NCBI GenBank assembly: GCA_028869185.1
Contig: JAGWTA010000002.1
Span: 124,001 to 188,000, forward strand
From: Hyphomicrobiales bacterium
GTDB taxonomy: Bacteria; Pseudomonadota; Alphaproteobacteria; Rhizobiales; Beijerinckiaceae
Length of the DNA stretch: 64,000 nucleotides
Reading direction: 5' to 3'
The notes beneath the pieces are model-generated. The model saw only the letters and a program-made list of their open reading frames with translations, had not been told where the DNA came from and made no database searches. This document shows positions 26,344 to 35,486 of this stretch, one piece after another. Each line of letters starts with the position of its first letter. The stretch's first letter is position 1. The position numbers and the translations under genes were made by a program.

Positions 26344-27242
26344 CACGCAGCCTCCTCAAGGCGCGTGCGCAGGGCGAGCAGCGCCTCGGACGCAGGCCGG
26401 TCTGTCCGATGCATCGCGACGTTCAAGCCATGCGCGCGCGCTGTCTCCGCAATGGCGGCGCGATGCGTCGCAAGGCGCTGCGCATAGGCCTGCCGCCAGT
26501 CTTGCGCGCGCGCGGCGCGCATGATCTGCGGCGAGTCGCTGTCGAGAAATTCGACGTGGCCGGAAAAAGGAAAGCTCTCCTCGATGGGATCGGCGACAGT
26601 GAGCAAATGCCCCGTCGCGCCCCGTCCCGTGAGCGCCGCCAGACGCTCGGCGAGCGCATCGGGCGCAACGAGAAAATCGCTGATCAGCAGACAGCGCTCG
26701 CGCGGGCCGACCGGCTGCGCTGGCGGTAGATCGCCGTCCGCGCCGCGCGCATGCAGCAAGGCCTCGGCGAGATGCTCGACAATATCGCGTGAAGCCCGTG
26801 CGCGCGTGAGGCCCAAAAGCCCGACCCTTTCGCCGCCGCGCACCAGAAGATCGGCGCAGGCAAGGCCCAACACCAGCGCACGCTCGACCTTCGATTGTTG
26901 CGCCAGATCGGAAACGAACGCCATGGACGGCGAAAGATCCATCCATATCCACACCGTATGGGCGGCCTCCCATTCGCGCTCGCGCACATAGAGGCGGTCA
27001 TCGCGCGCCGAACGGCGCCAGTCGACGCGCTGCGCGGCTTCGCCCGACATGAATTGCCGGTATTGCCAGAATGTCTCGCCAAGCCCGGCGCGCCGGCGCC
27101 CGTGCACGCCATGCACGAGCGATGCAGCGATCTGCTTTGCGGCGACGATCAGCGCGGGCGCGCGCCGCGCAAGATCGAGCGCCGCCTGGCGTCCTTCCGG
27201 CGCAGCCCGACGTTCGGCTTCTGTGAGAAAGCGCGCCGCCAT
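26343..27242 (-). CDS. DUF58 domain protein
   Basis: A 299-residue soluble protein of the DUF58 group. The hallmark is around residue 60-90, GVHGRRRAGLGETFWQYRQF followed by DWRRSARDD, and a vWA-like core with an intact metal-binding pattern in WMDLSPS. DUF58 proteins nearly always sit next to MoxR ATPases and are presumed clients or adaptors. The ATG at 27242 is taken, two bases downstream of the MoxR stop, because the family homology (MAARFLTEAERRAAPEG) begins there. Confidence 0.88.
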   Translation of the reverse strand: MAARFLTEAERRAAPEGRQAALDLARRAPALIVAAKQIAASLVHGVHGRRRAGLGETFWQYRQFMSGEAAQRVDWRRSARDDRLYVREREWEAAHTVWIWMDLSPSMAFVSDLAQQSKVERALVLGLACADLLVRGGERVGLLGLTRARASRDIVEHLAEALLHARGADGDLPPAQPVGPRERCLLISDFLVAPDALAERLAALTGRGATGHLLTVADPIEESFPFSGHVEFLDSDSPQIMRAARAQDWRQAYAQRLATHRAAIAETARAHGLNVAMHRTDRPASEALLALRTRLEEAA

Positions 27243-27243
27243 A

Positions 27244-28248
<1,005 letters not shown>

Positions 28249-28363
28249 CGCAAAATCCCGCAAAGTTTCCGCCGACTCTGGCGCGGCCGACCGCCAGATT
28301 AAACTGGGAAGGCGCAAAGTCGATTGCTACACTGCCGGGGCAGCGAATTTATGGCGAAAAAAC

Positions 28364-28960
28364 ATGGCTAACGCCCCAATCCAGAGCCTCGAGGGCCTGA
28401 CCGCCGCGGCAAGGGCCGCAGGCGGCGAGGCGCGACGGCTGCCCCCTGTGCATCTGTGGAACCCGCCCTTTTGCGGAGACATAGACATGCGCATCGCGCG
28501 CGACGGGACCTGGCATTACATGGGCTCGCCCATCGGCCGGCCGGCGCTGGTCCGGCTGTTTTCAACCATCCTGCGCAAGGATCCCGAGCAGTATGTGCTG
28601 GTGACGCCGGTCGAGCGGGTCGGCATTGTGGTCGAGGATGCGCCGTTTCTGGGCGTCGAACTGCAGCGAACGCAGGAAGATGGCGCACAGCGGCTGCGCC
28701 TGCGCACCAATGTCGACGATTGGGTCGAGATCGGCCCGGACAATCCCCTGCGTTTCGAAAAAGGCGCGGCGGACGGCCTCAAACCCTATGCGCGCGTGCG
28801 CGCCGATCTCTGGGCGTTGGTCAAGCGGGCGCTGTTTTACGATCTCGTCGCTTGGGGCGAAACGCGCGCCATCGACGGCGTCGACATGTTTGGCGTTTCT
28901 TCCGCAGGCGCATTCTTTCCGATGGCGCGCGCCGACGAGCTGGACGGAGTTGTCGGCTGA
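28364..28960 (+). CDS. DUF1285 domain protein
   Basis: A 198-residue protein with the DUF1285 core: PPVHLWNPPFCGDIDMRIARDG, WHYMGSPIGRPALVRLFSTIL and YVLVTPVERVGIVVEDAPF. DUF1285 proteins are soluble and of unknown function. The ATG at 28364 is in frame; the ATG at 28351 is not. It is divergent from the MoxR operon and followed 63 bases later by nudL. Confidence 0.87.
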   Translation: MANAPIQSLEGLTAAARAAGGEARRLPPVHLWNPPFCGDIDMRIARDGTWHYMGSPIGRPALVRLFSTILRKDPEQYVLVTPVERVGIVVEDAPFLGVELQRTQEDGAQRLRLRTNVDDWVEIGPDNPLRFEKGAADGLKPYARVRADLWALVKRALFYDLVAWGETRAIDGVDMFGVSSAGAFFPMARADELDGVVG

Positions 28961-29023
28961 AAGCTTTCCACACCCGCAGGGCTTGACCCATGCGGCGATT
29001 TTGACAATGCCGGCCGTTCGATC

Positions 29024-29653
29024 ATGTCCGATAATCCCTTCATGAGTTCCGATTTCATCGCGCGGGCCCGCGCGCGCCTCGCCGTTCCCCCGCCGGGGAC
29101 GTCGCCGGGCGATCACGTGCTCAACCCCGGGCAGATGGACATGGAGCGCGTCATGGCGGTCGCCAAACCAGCCGCCGTGCTGATTGGCCTCATCGACCGG
29201 CCCGAGGGGGCGACTGTGCTGCTGACCGAGCGCGCCTCGCACTTGCGCGATCATTCCGGGCAGATCGCCTTTCCCGGAGGACGGATCGATCCGCAGGACG
29301 CAAGCCCGCTCGCGGCCGCGCTGCGCGAGGCCGAGGAAGAAGTCGGCCTTGCGCGCGACCACGTGGCGCCATTGGGCGAACTCGACGCCTATTACACGGG
29401 CTCGGGCTATCGCATCACGCCGATCGTTGCGCAGATTGCGACGCCTTTCGCGCTGCGCCTCAATGCGGAGGAAGTGGCCGACGCTTTCGAGACGCCGCTC
29501 GCCTTTCTGATGAACGAGGCCAATCACCAGCGCCAGTCGCGCGAATGGAAGGGCCTCGAACGCCGCTTTTATGCTATGCCGTGGAACAACCGCTACATCT
29601 GGGGCGCGACGGCGGGCATTCTGCGCAACCTCTACGAGAGACTTTATCCGTGA
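29024..29653 (+). CDS. nudL: Nudix CoA pyrophosphatase
   Basis: Hydrolyses CoA and acyl-CoA to phosphopantetheine and 3',5'-ADP. It is 209 residues, normal for NudL. The Nudix box is GGRIDPQD...REAEEEVGL, preceded by the CoA-family motif LRDHSGQIAFPGG. GTG-overlapped with the next gene (GTGA), so nudL, the DUF6111 gene and cca form one translationally coupled set. That three-gene order is common in Rhizobiales. Confidence 0.92.
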   Translation: MSDNPFMSSDFIARARARLAVPPPGTSPGDHVLNPGQMDMERVMAVAKPAAVLIGLIDRPEGATVLLTERASHLRDHSGQIAFPGGRIDPQDASPLAAALREAEEEVGLARDHVAPLGELDAYYTGSGYRITPIVAQIATPFALRLNAEEVADAFETPLAFLMNEANHQRQSREWKGLERRFYAMPWNNRYIWGATAGILRNLYERLYP

Positions 29654-29910
29654 TCGTGCGTGCGCTCGAAATGCTGGCTCTTTTTCTTGCGCCGAGCGCA
29701 GTCTATCTGCTGTGGCTGATCTGGGCGCAACGCCATCCCGCTCCACCCGGCGCCTGGTCCGGCGCGCGCGCCTTCTGGCTTGTCGTCGCGGGACTGGCGG
29801 CGGCGATTTTCGGCCTGTTCGCTTTCGGGCTGTCGGCCGAGCGCCAACAAGGCGCCTATACGCCCGCCCATGTCGAAAACGGCAAACTCGTGCCGGGCCG
29901 GTTCAAATGA
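29650..29910 (+). CDS. DUF6111 small membrane protein
   Basis: An 86-residue protein with two hydrophobic helices (about 5-23 and 40-60) and a soluble tail YTPAHVENGKLVPGRFK. It matches the alphaproteobacterial DUF6111 family between nudL and cca. The start is a GTG at 29650 overlapping the nudL stop (GTGA); an ATG at 29671 is the alternative but would cut the first helix. Function is unknown. Confidence 0.8.
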   Translation: MIVRALEMLALFLAPSAVYLLWLIWAQRHPAPPGAWSGARAFWLVVAGLAAAIFGLFAFGLSAERQQGAYTPAHVENGKLVPGRFK

Positions 29911-31142
29911 ATTTCGCGCAGGCCAGAACGCTGCTCGCGGACGCCCGCGTTGCGCGCGTGCTCGCGGTGCTCAATGGCGACGGCGAGGAGACGCGCATCG
30001 TCGGCGGCGCCGTGCGCAACGCGCTGTTCGGCGTGCCCGTCGAGGATGTCGATCTTGCAACGACGGCGACGCCCGATGTCGTGACACGGCGCGCCAAGGC
30101 CGCGCACATCCGCGTGCTGCCCACGGGCGTCGAGCATGGCACGGTGGCGCTTCTGCTCGACGGCAAGGCCTTCGAAACCACGACATTGCGCGAGGATGTC
30201 GAAACCGACGGGCGTCGCGCCGTCGTTCGGTTCGGCCGCGATTTTGCAGCCGACGCGCAAAGACGCGATTTCACCGTCAATTCGCTGTCGCTGTCCCAGG
30301 ACGGCGTTGTGCACGATCCGCTGCGCGCCATCGACGATCTGATCGCGCGCCGCATCCGCTTCATCGGCGATCCGCGCCAGCGCATCGCGGAAGACTATCT
30401 GCGCATTCTGCGCTTTTTCCGCTTTTCCGCCGCCTATGGCGAGGGCCCGCTCGACCGCGCCGGGCTCGATGCGGCGTCACAATTGCGCGCCGGCCTTGCC
30501 TTTCTCTCGCGCGAGCGCATCGGCGCGGAAACGCTGAAAATGCTGTCGGCGCCGCGCGCGCCGGACGTATGCGCGCAAATTTCCGAAAGCGGCGTCGCAG
30601 CCTTCCTTTTTCCCGGCATGGTCTTTCCCGCACGCCTGAAAAATCTCGTGCGCGCGGACGCGCAGGCCGATGTTTTGCTGCGGCTCGCCGCCTTCGCCGT
30701 GCTGACGCGCGAAAACGCCGAAAACCTGCAGCCTGCGCTGCGCCTGTCCAATGCGCAGACGCGACGCCTTGTCGAAGCGGCGGTCGCGCTCGAACATCTC
30801 CATGACGCCGAGCCCCCATCGGGCGCACGCCTTGCCGAACTGCGCTTCGGCTTTCCCGGCGCAGCCGACGCGCTCGCCCTGGCGGGCGCCGAACGGGGCG
30901 AGACCGGCGGCGATTCGCAATGGACGCGCGCCCGTGCCATCATCGCGGACATGGAAACGCCACGCCTTCCCGCCTCGGGCGAGGATTTCAGGCGGCGCGG
31001 TCTCAGCGAAGGCCGCGCCATCGGGCGTGCGTTGAAGGCTTTGCAGGCACGCTGGATCCGCGCGGGATTTCCGCAAGACCCTGCGGTGGTTGCACAATTG
31101 ATCGAGGATGTCGTCGCCGAGGCGGAAGCCAGGCGCGACTGA
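29907..31142 (+). CDS. cca: CCA tRNA nucleotidyltransferase
   Basis: Adds or repairs the 3'-CCA of tRNAs. It is a 411-residue class II poly(A)/CCA polymerase. Motifs: GGAVRNALFGVPVEDVDLAT with the catalytic Asp pair, RRDFTVNSLSLS, DPLRAIDDLIARRIRFIGDP and the EDYLRILRFFRFSA flexible-loop/nucleotide-recognition motif. The C-terminal half is helical, as usual for alphaproteobacterial enzymes. It overlaps the DUF6111 gene by ATGA. Confidence 0.95.
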   Translation: MNFAQARTLLADARVARVLAVLNGDGEETRIVGGAVRNALFGVPVEDVDLATTATPDVVTRRAKAAHIRVLPTGVEHGTVALLLDGKAFETTTLREDVETDGRRAVVRFGRDFAADAQRRDFTVNSLSLSQDGVVHDPLRAIDDLIARRIRFIGDPRQRIAEDYLRILRFFRFSAAYGEGPLDRAGLDAASQLRAGLAFLSRERIGAETLKMLSAPRAPDVCAQISESGVAAFLFPGMVFPARLKNLVRADAQADVLLRLAAFAVLTRENAENLQPALRLSNAQTRRLVEAAVALEHLHDAEPPSGARLAELRFGFPGAADALALAGAERGETGGDSQWTRARAIIADMETPRLPASGEDFRRRGLSEGRAIGRALKALQARWIRAGFPQDPAVVAQLIEDVVAEAEARRD

Positions 31143-31217
31143 CAACGCGGCGCACAGCCGGCGTCGCAAATTTGTGTGATGGCGCGCGGGAGCGCCAGCA
31201 GCGTAGAAAGGCGCCCG

Positions 31218-31469
31218 ATGACGATAACGCGCCAGAAACCCGTCGATCTCGCCCGCCGCCTTTCGGCGCGCGGCAGGACGCGCGCTGCATCCGGCGGCGG
31301 CTGGCGGCGCGAAACCTATCGTTTGCCGCGCGAAGAAGCGCGCGCCAAGGCGCGCGAATGGTTCGATCTTTATCCCAAGGCCGCTTACATGACGGAGATC
31401 GAATTCTGGCGCGAATGCGCCGATGGCGAGATCGAATTCACGATCCGCCGCCTGCCGAGCGCCGACTGA
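31218..31469 (+). CDS. Conserved small protein of unknown function
   Basis: An 83-residue soluble protein. It opens MTITRQKPVDLARRLSARGR and has the core YRLPREEARAKAREWFDLYPKAAYMTEIEFWREC, which I recognise as a conserved uncharacterised protein of Rhizobiales but cannot name. GAAAGG precedes the ATG at 31218. It is basic at the N-terminus and acidic in the middle. It converges on the SDR gene with 10 bases between stops. Confidence 0.7.
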   Translation: MTITRQKPVDLARRLSARGRTRAASGGGWRRETYRLPREEARAKAREWFDLYPKAAYMTEIEFWRECADGEIEFTIRRLPSAD

Positions 31470-31479
31470 GCGGGCAGGA

Positions 31480-32241
31480 TCAGGCGCGCCCGTCCACGAC
31501 ATCGGGCGTGCGCCATCCCAGATGCTGCCCGGAATCGACAGCGATGATCTGACCGGTCACGCCGCTGGCGCGCATGAGGAACAGCACCGCATCGGCAATT
31601 TCCTGCGGCGCGACCGCGCGCCCGAGCGGCACGCCCGCCGCCTCGCGCGCAAAGCCCGCATCGCCCTCATGCTCATTGGGCAGCACGGGCCCCGGCCCGA
31701 CGGCGTTGACGCGAATCTGCGGCGCGAAAGCCTGGGCCATGGTTTTTGTCGCCGCCCACAGCCCGGCCTTGGAAATGGCGTAGCTGAAATAAAGCGGATT
31801 GGGCCGCAGCACGCGCTGGTCCACGATATTCACGACAGAGCCTCCCTTGGGCGACTGTGCGGCGAAAAATCGCGTCAGCATCAAGGGCGCGCGCAAATTG
31901 ACCACCATGTGGCGATCGAAATCCGCACGCGTGAAATCATCGGCGTGGTCGGGTTCGAAAATCGATGCATTGTTGACGAGGCCAGCGACGGGCCCGAAGG
32001 CTTCATGCGCGGCGGCCATGATCTTTTCCGCCGCCTCGTCCTCCGCCAGATCGCGCGCGACGACCGCCGCGCGCCCGCCTTGCGCTGTAACCGCGCGCAT
32101 CAGCGTCTGCGCCTCGCCGGCCGAACGCGGGCTGGCGTGAATGATGACGGGATAGCCGGCTGCAGCCAGCGTCTCGACAATTGCCTTGCCGATGCGCCGC
32201 GCGCCGCCTGTAACAAGAACCGGGCCGTTTTGAGTCGTCAT
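31480..32241 (-). CDS. SDR family oxidoreductase, pteridine-reductase-like
   Basis: Classical short-chain dehydrogenase of 253 residues. The NADP-binding motif TGGARRIGKAI and the arginine after it are typical of FolM/PTR1-type dihydropteridine reductases, and the catalytic Y-x3-K is YAISKAG. GAGGAAAC gives a good ribosome site before ATG 32241. Folate genes are not adjacent, so pteridine reduction is an inference from the N-terminal motif; a generic SDR is the safer name. Confidence 0.87.
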   Translation of the reverse strand: MTTQNGPVLVTGGARRIGKAIVETLAAAGYPVIIHASPRSAGEAQTLMRAVTAQGGRAAVVARDLAEDEAAEKIMAAAHEAFGPVAGLVNNASIFEPDHADDFTRADFDRHMVVNLRAPLMLTRFFAAQSPKGGSVVNIVDQRVLRPNPLYFSYAISKAGLWAATKTMAQAFAPQIRVNAVGPGPVLPNEHEGDAGFAREAAGVPLGRAVAPQEIADAVLFLMRASGVTGQIIAVDSGQHLGWRTPDVVDGRA

Positions 32242-32555
32242 GTTTCCTCACGCAGCCAGCGATGCCGCAAATCGCCAGATGAAATCCCCGTTTAACAAAT
32301 TTTTAGCGATTCTCCACGCTTTGCCCGCGCCCTATAGAGTCGCACATGACTCGCCGCCGCAGTAAAAGCGTCATGGTTGACCGCTCGTAAACGCAAAGAC
32401 TGCGGTTTTACTGATTCAAATCAGGAATGCCTTCCATTCGCCGCTTTTACCAATCGTTGGCGGTTAAGGTCTCGCTAACCCGATCGTTCCAATTGTAGCG
32501 GCGCACACGGGCCTCGCCCGTTTAGTTTTTGCTTGGGCGTTCAGGAGTTCCAACA
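32242..32555 (+). promoter_or_regulatory. Structured upstream region of the porin gene
   Basis: A 314-base non-coding stretch, the longest in the window. It contains three copies of a CGCTTTTAC-like element: CAGTAAAAGCG (32360-32370, reversed), CGGTTTTACTG (32403-32413) and CGCTTTTAC (32442-32450). The second copy runs into a perfect palindrome CTGATT-CA-AATCAG (32411-32424), and the third into CCAATCGTTGG (32450-32460). A hairpin with a T-run follows at 32507-32530. No clear sigma70 consensus is evident. Spaced repeats like these suggest one or more regulators of the porin. Confidence 0.6.
32507..32530 (+). terminator. Terminator-like hairpin inside the porin leader
   Basis: The stem ACGGGC/GCCCGT has a CTC loop and is followed by TTAGTTTTT, the form of an intrinsic terminator, yet it sits only 25 bases before the porin ATG on the same strand and 13 bases before its AGGAG. 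It could attenuate transcription or stabilise the mRNA 5' end. Alternatively the promoter lies within it. Confidence 0.5.
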
Positions 32556-33239
32556 ATGAAAAAGTTCGTTCGCGCCGCCATTCTGGCGATTGCCGCTTTC
32601 GCGGGCGCTGCGCAGGCCGCCGATCTGCCGCGCCGTTCCTATGCGCCGTCCTATGCGCCGGCCTCGGTTGCTCCGGTGTTCACCTGGACGGGATTTTATG
32701 TCGGCCTCAACGCCGGCTATGGCTGGAATTCGCTCTCGGGCGGCGCCAATCAGCTCTTCGGCACGCCGTCGGGCTTTTCGGGCGGCGTGACGGGCGGCTT
32801 CAACTGGCAGGCCGCGCCCAATGTCGTCGTGGGTCTCGAAGGCGACTGGGATCTGACGAGCATCAACAACAAGAACAACCTGCCCTTCTTCGGCTTCAGC
32901 GGCCAGACGAAGGTCAACAACCTAGCCACCGTGCGCGCACGCGCCGGCTATGCGGTCGACCGCGCGCTGCTCTATGTCACGGGCGGTCTTGCGATGGGTT
33001 CCGTCACGACATCCGTAACGGATCTGCGCTTCCCGTTCTTCGGCAATGAATCGAGCTTCCGCGCAGGCTTCGCGCTCGGCGCCGGCATCGAATACGCCTT
33101 CTCCGATCATGTTTCGGCCAAGGCCGAATACATGTTCACCTCGCTGAACGCGAAAGACGTGTTCGCCTATTCGCCGGACTGGACGCGCTCTGGCCACAAC
33201 ATTTCGCAGGTGCGCGTCGGCCTCAACTATCACTTCTAG
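32556..33239 (+). CDS. Outer membrane beta-barrel protein (Omp25/Omp31-like)
   Basis: A 227-residue outer-membrane protein with a Sec signal (MKKFVRAAILAIAAFAGAAQA) and then ADLPRR, the standard processing site and start of Rhizobiales Omp25-type proteins. Amphipathic beta strands follow (WTGFYVGLNAGYGWNS, GVTGGFNWQAAPNVVVGLEGDW), ending in VRVGLNYHF with the C-terminal Phe needed for barrel insertion. AGGAG eight bases before ATG 32556 fixes the start. It probably folds as an eight-stranded barrel that stabilises the envelope rather than a large pore. Confidence 0.92.
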   Translation: MKKFVRAAILAIAAFAGAAQAADLPRRSYAPSYAPASVAPVFTWTGFYVGLNAGYGWNSLSGGANQLFGTPSGFSGGVTGGFNWQAAPNVVVGLEGDWDLTSINNKNNLPFFGFSGQTKVNNLATVRARAGYAVDRALLYVTGGLAMGSVTTSVTDLRFPFFGNESSFRAGFALGAGIEYAFSDHVSAKAEYMFTSLNAKDVFAYSPDWTRSGHNISQVRVGLNYHF

Positions 33240-33266
33240 TCGCCCGCAAAGGACGCGCACAATCGC

Positions 33267-33292
33267 AAGGCCCGGCGGCGACGCCGGGCCTT
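33267..33292 (+). terminator. Rho-independent terminator after the porin gene
   Basis: Ten-base stem AAGGCCCGGC/GCCGGGCCTT with a six-base loop, then TTGTCTGTCTG. It also faces the 3' end of rlmJ on the other strand. Confidence 0.8.
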
Positions 33293-33311
33293 TGTCTGTC
33301 TGCGCGGGGGC

Positions 33312-34148
33312 TTAGAGCGGCTCGATGAGCGCAACGCCCTGCCCCGCCGCGCGCTCCATCAGCCGCGCCAGCGCAGGCAGGAGCGTGCGCGCTTCTTCTT
33401 CCAGCACGTATGGGGGATTGAGAACCAAAAGGCCCGTGCGCGTCAGACCGCCCGCCCGAGGCCCGTCGACGGCGATTTCGAGCCGCAGCGCCGGGCCATC
33501 GCAATCCGCGCGCATCGTCGCGATGAAATGTTCGACCGCGCGCGCATCCTTGACCGGATACCAGAAGGCGAACACGCCCGTGCGCCATTTGGAAAACGCT
33601 TTCGCGCCGGCGCGGGCCATCTGCGCAAATTCATCCCGCTGCTCGAACGGCGGATCGATGAGAACAAGGCCGCGGCGTTCGGGCGGCGGCGTAAAGGCCG
33701 AAAGCCCCTGCCAGCCGTCCATCGCAAATGTTTTCACGCGACGGTCGCGCGCAAAACGCGTTTGCAGCGCTGCGTAAGCCCTGGGATGCATTTCGCAGAA
33801 CAGCGCGCGATCCTGCGCGCGCAAAAGCTGCGCGGCGATGAGCGGCGAACCGGGATAGAGCGCGGGCCGACCTGCGGCGTCGCAAGCGCCGAGACAGTCG
33901 AGATAAGGCTGCAGCAGCGCGCGCGCGGCATTGTCGGCGAGCGCCGGCAGCAGGCCAACGCCGCCGCGCCATTCGCCGCTGCGCGCCGCCTCCTCACGCG
34001 TCAGGTCATAGGCGCCCTCGCCCGCATGCGTGTCGATGACGCGCAACGGCGCATCCTTGCGCATGAGGTAAACAAGGATGCGCGCCAGCAGCGCGTGCTT
34101 GAACACGTCGGCGAAATTGCCGGCGTGAAAGACATGCGCGTAATTCAC
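33312..34148 (-). CDS. rlmJ: 23S rRNA (adenine-2030-N6)-methyltransferase RlmJ
   Basis: SAM-dependent enzyme that methylates A2030 of 23S rRNA, 278 residues. The N-terminus NYAHVFHAGNFADVFKHALL is diagnostic; the SAM region is VIDTHAGEGAYDL and the catalytic motif is DPPFE. The start is a GTG at 34148, immediately before the conserved NYAHVFHAG. It begins four bases after the RNase T2 stop, so it is the third gene of that operon. Confidence 0.93.
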   Translation of the reverse strand: MNYAHVFHAGNFADVFKHALLARILVYLMRKDAPLRVIDTHAGEGAYDLTREEAARSGEWRGGVGLLPALADNAARALLQPYLDCLGACDAAGRPALYPGSPLIAAQLLRAQDRALFCEMHPRAYAALQTRFARDRRVKTFAMDGWQGLSAFTPPPERRGLVLIDPPFEQRDEFAQMARAGAKAFSKWRTGVFAFWYPVKDARAVEHFIATMRADCDGPALRLEIAVDGPRAGGLTRTGLLVLNPPYVLEEEARTLLPALARLMERAAGQGVALIEPL

Positions 34149-34152
34149 GAAT

Positions 34153-34950
34153 TCAAAGCGGCGCCGGAATGGCGACCTGCGGCGCGCGGCACGATTGCTG
34201 CACCACTTCCGGACAGGGCCGGAAATCGCGCAAATCTTTCGTCATGCAGAAGCGCACTTCCTGTAAAACGCCGCGCTGGCAGCCAACCGCCGCCATGCCG
34301 GGCCGCAGGCGCGGATTGGCGCTCTCGAAAGCGCGCAGGATTTCCGCTGGCGACACGCGCGCATCGCCGCGCGCCTGCGAAAATTGCGGCGGCACGACGA
34401 TGCTGTCGCGCGCGCGACGCACATCGGCGAAATAATCAGCCGGCGCCTTGCCTGAACAGGTTCCGTGCTTGCGCCACTCGTAGCGCGCAAGGCCCTGGTC
34501 GGGGAACAGCCCCTCGGCCTGACGCATGGCGATGAAGGAGGGCGAGCCGCCGCGGCAGTCCTGCGGGAAACCGCGTTCGTATTGCGGCCACAGGCCATGC
34601 ACGACAAAGCCGAGATGCGAGCCGGGCGCGCATTGCGCTTTGCCTTTTTCGGCGCCGCCCGTCGCACAAAATCCGGACGACCAGGACAGCGAAAAGACAT
34701 AGAAATCGAAATCGCCCGGCGTGCTCGGTCCGCGCGGGCGCGCACGTTGTCCGCCGCCATAGTCGCGCCGCTGATCATAGCGCCGATCGCTGTCGCGCCC
34801 GTAACCGCGTTGCTGGTAGCGGTCCTGCTGCTCGATGGGCGAAGCGCGACGGTCCGCGCAATTGTCGAGGATGCAGCCCTGTTCGGCGCGCGCGGCGGCG
34901 CCGATGAGACAGAAGGCGGCGCCAAGCGCCAGACGCGTGATGACATGCAT
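34153..34950 (-). CDS. Exported ribonuclease T2 family protein
   Basis: A 265-residue RNase T2 with a Sec signal (MHVITRLALGAAFCLIGAAARA). Both catalytic boxes are intact: CAS1 in VVHGLWPQY and CAS2 in YEWRKHGTCSG, so all catalytic His, Glu and Lys residues are present. Between signal and enzyme lies a low-complexity Arg/Asp/Gln/Tyr/Gly linker of about 50 residues. Numerous cysteines imply disulfides and thus periplasmic or secreted activity on RNA. It sits between a secreted cysteine protein (14 bases upstream) and rlmJ (4 bases downstream). Confidence 0.9.
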   Translation of the reverse strand: MHVITRLALGAAFCLIGAAARAEQGCILDNCADRRASPIEQQDRYQQRGYGRDSDRRYDQRRDYGGGQRARPRGPSTPGDFDFYVFSLSWSSGFCATGGAEKGKAQCAPGSHLGFVVHGLWPQYERGFPQDCRGGSPSFIAMRQAEGLFPDQGLARYEWRKHGTCSGKAPADYFADVRRARDSIVVPPQFSQARGDARVSPAEILRAFESANPRLRPGMAAVGCQRGVLQEVRFCMTKDLRDFRPCPEVVQQSCRAPQVAIPAPL

Positions 34951-34964
34951 GGCGGGTTTTCCGT

Positions 34965-35417
34965 TCAGGGTCGCAGCGCGCGGCAATGGCCGCCGTAAAC
35001 ATGGCTTGCGTCGAGGCCGACGACGCACCACTCGACGCTGTCGGACAGCACGCCGAGCCAACCCATGCTGTCGCCGAGCACATAGACGACTTCGCGCCGT
35101 CTGCCATCGTTGAACAGCGCGCGCGCCGTGCAGTAGCGCCGCGGCACAAGGTCGCGTCCACGCGTGCGATAACCCGTCTCGCGCATGCTCTCGATAAGAT
35201 CCATCTGCACGCCTGGCGCGACATAATCAGGCGCGCGCTCGTTGAATTTGGAAATGATTCGCGTCAGAGCGCCGGGATCGGCGCAGGGCGTCCTCACGCC
35301 CTCGAAAGACATGTCGCGCTGCTCGGCGGGCGTGGTGAAGGGCCGCCCGAGCGCAGGCGAAGCGGCAGCCAGCAGCAGGGTCAGAACGGCGGCCGGACGG
35401 ATGGAAAAAACGGACAT
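34965..35417 (-). CDS. Secreted cysteine-containing protein paired with RNase T2
   Basis: A 150-residue exported protein with a signal ending near ALG-RPF. The mature part has four cysteines (RTPCADPG, RRYCTARA, VEWCVVGL and GGHCRALRP), suggesting two disulfides. ATG 35417 is preferred to a TTG two codons earlier. No family is recognised. It is first in the operon with RNase T2 and rlmJ, with 14 bases to the RNase gene. Its export, disulfides and pairing suggest a partner or regulator of the RNase, but that is only inference. Confidence 0.75.
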   Translation of the reverse strand: MSVFSIRPAAVLTLLLAAASPALGRPFTTPAEQRDMSFEGVRTPCADPGALTRIISKFNERAPDYVAPGVQMDLIESMRETGYRTRGRDLVPRRYCTARALFNDGRRREVVYVLGDSMGWLGVLSDSVEWCVVGLDASHVYGGHCRALRP

Positions 35418-35486
35418 CGGCAAAACCTCGCAAGTCTGGGGACGATGCTGTGCGCTCTCGCATGCGTCAAGTCGCCGATGATCGGA

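Noticed and set aside
21789-26487. Long plus-strand frames of 605 and 621 codons over the MoxR operon
   Set aside because: They oppose well-supported genes and show only antisense-type composition.
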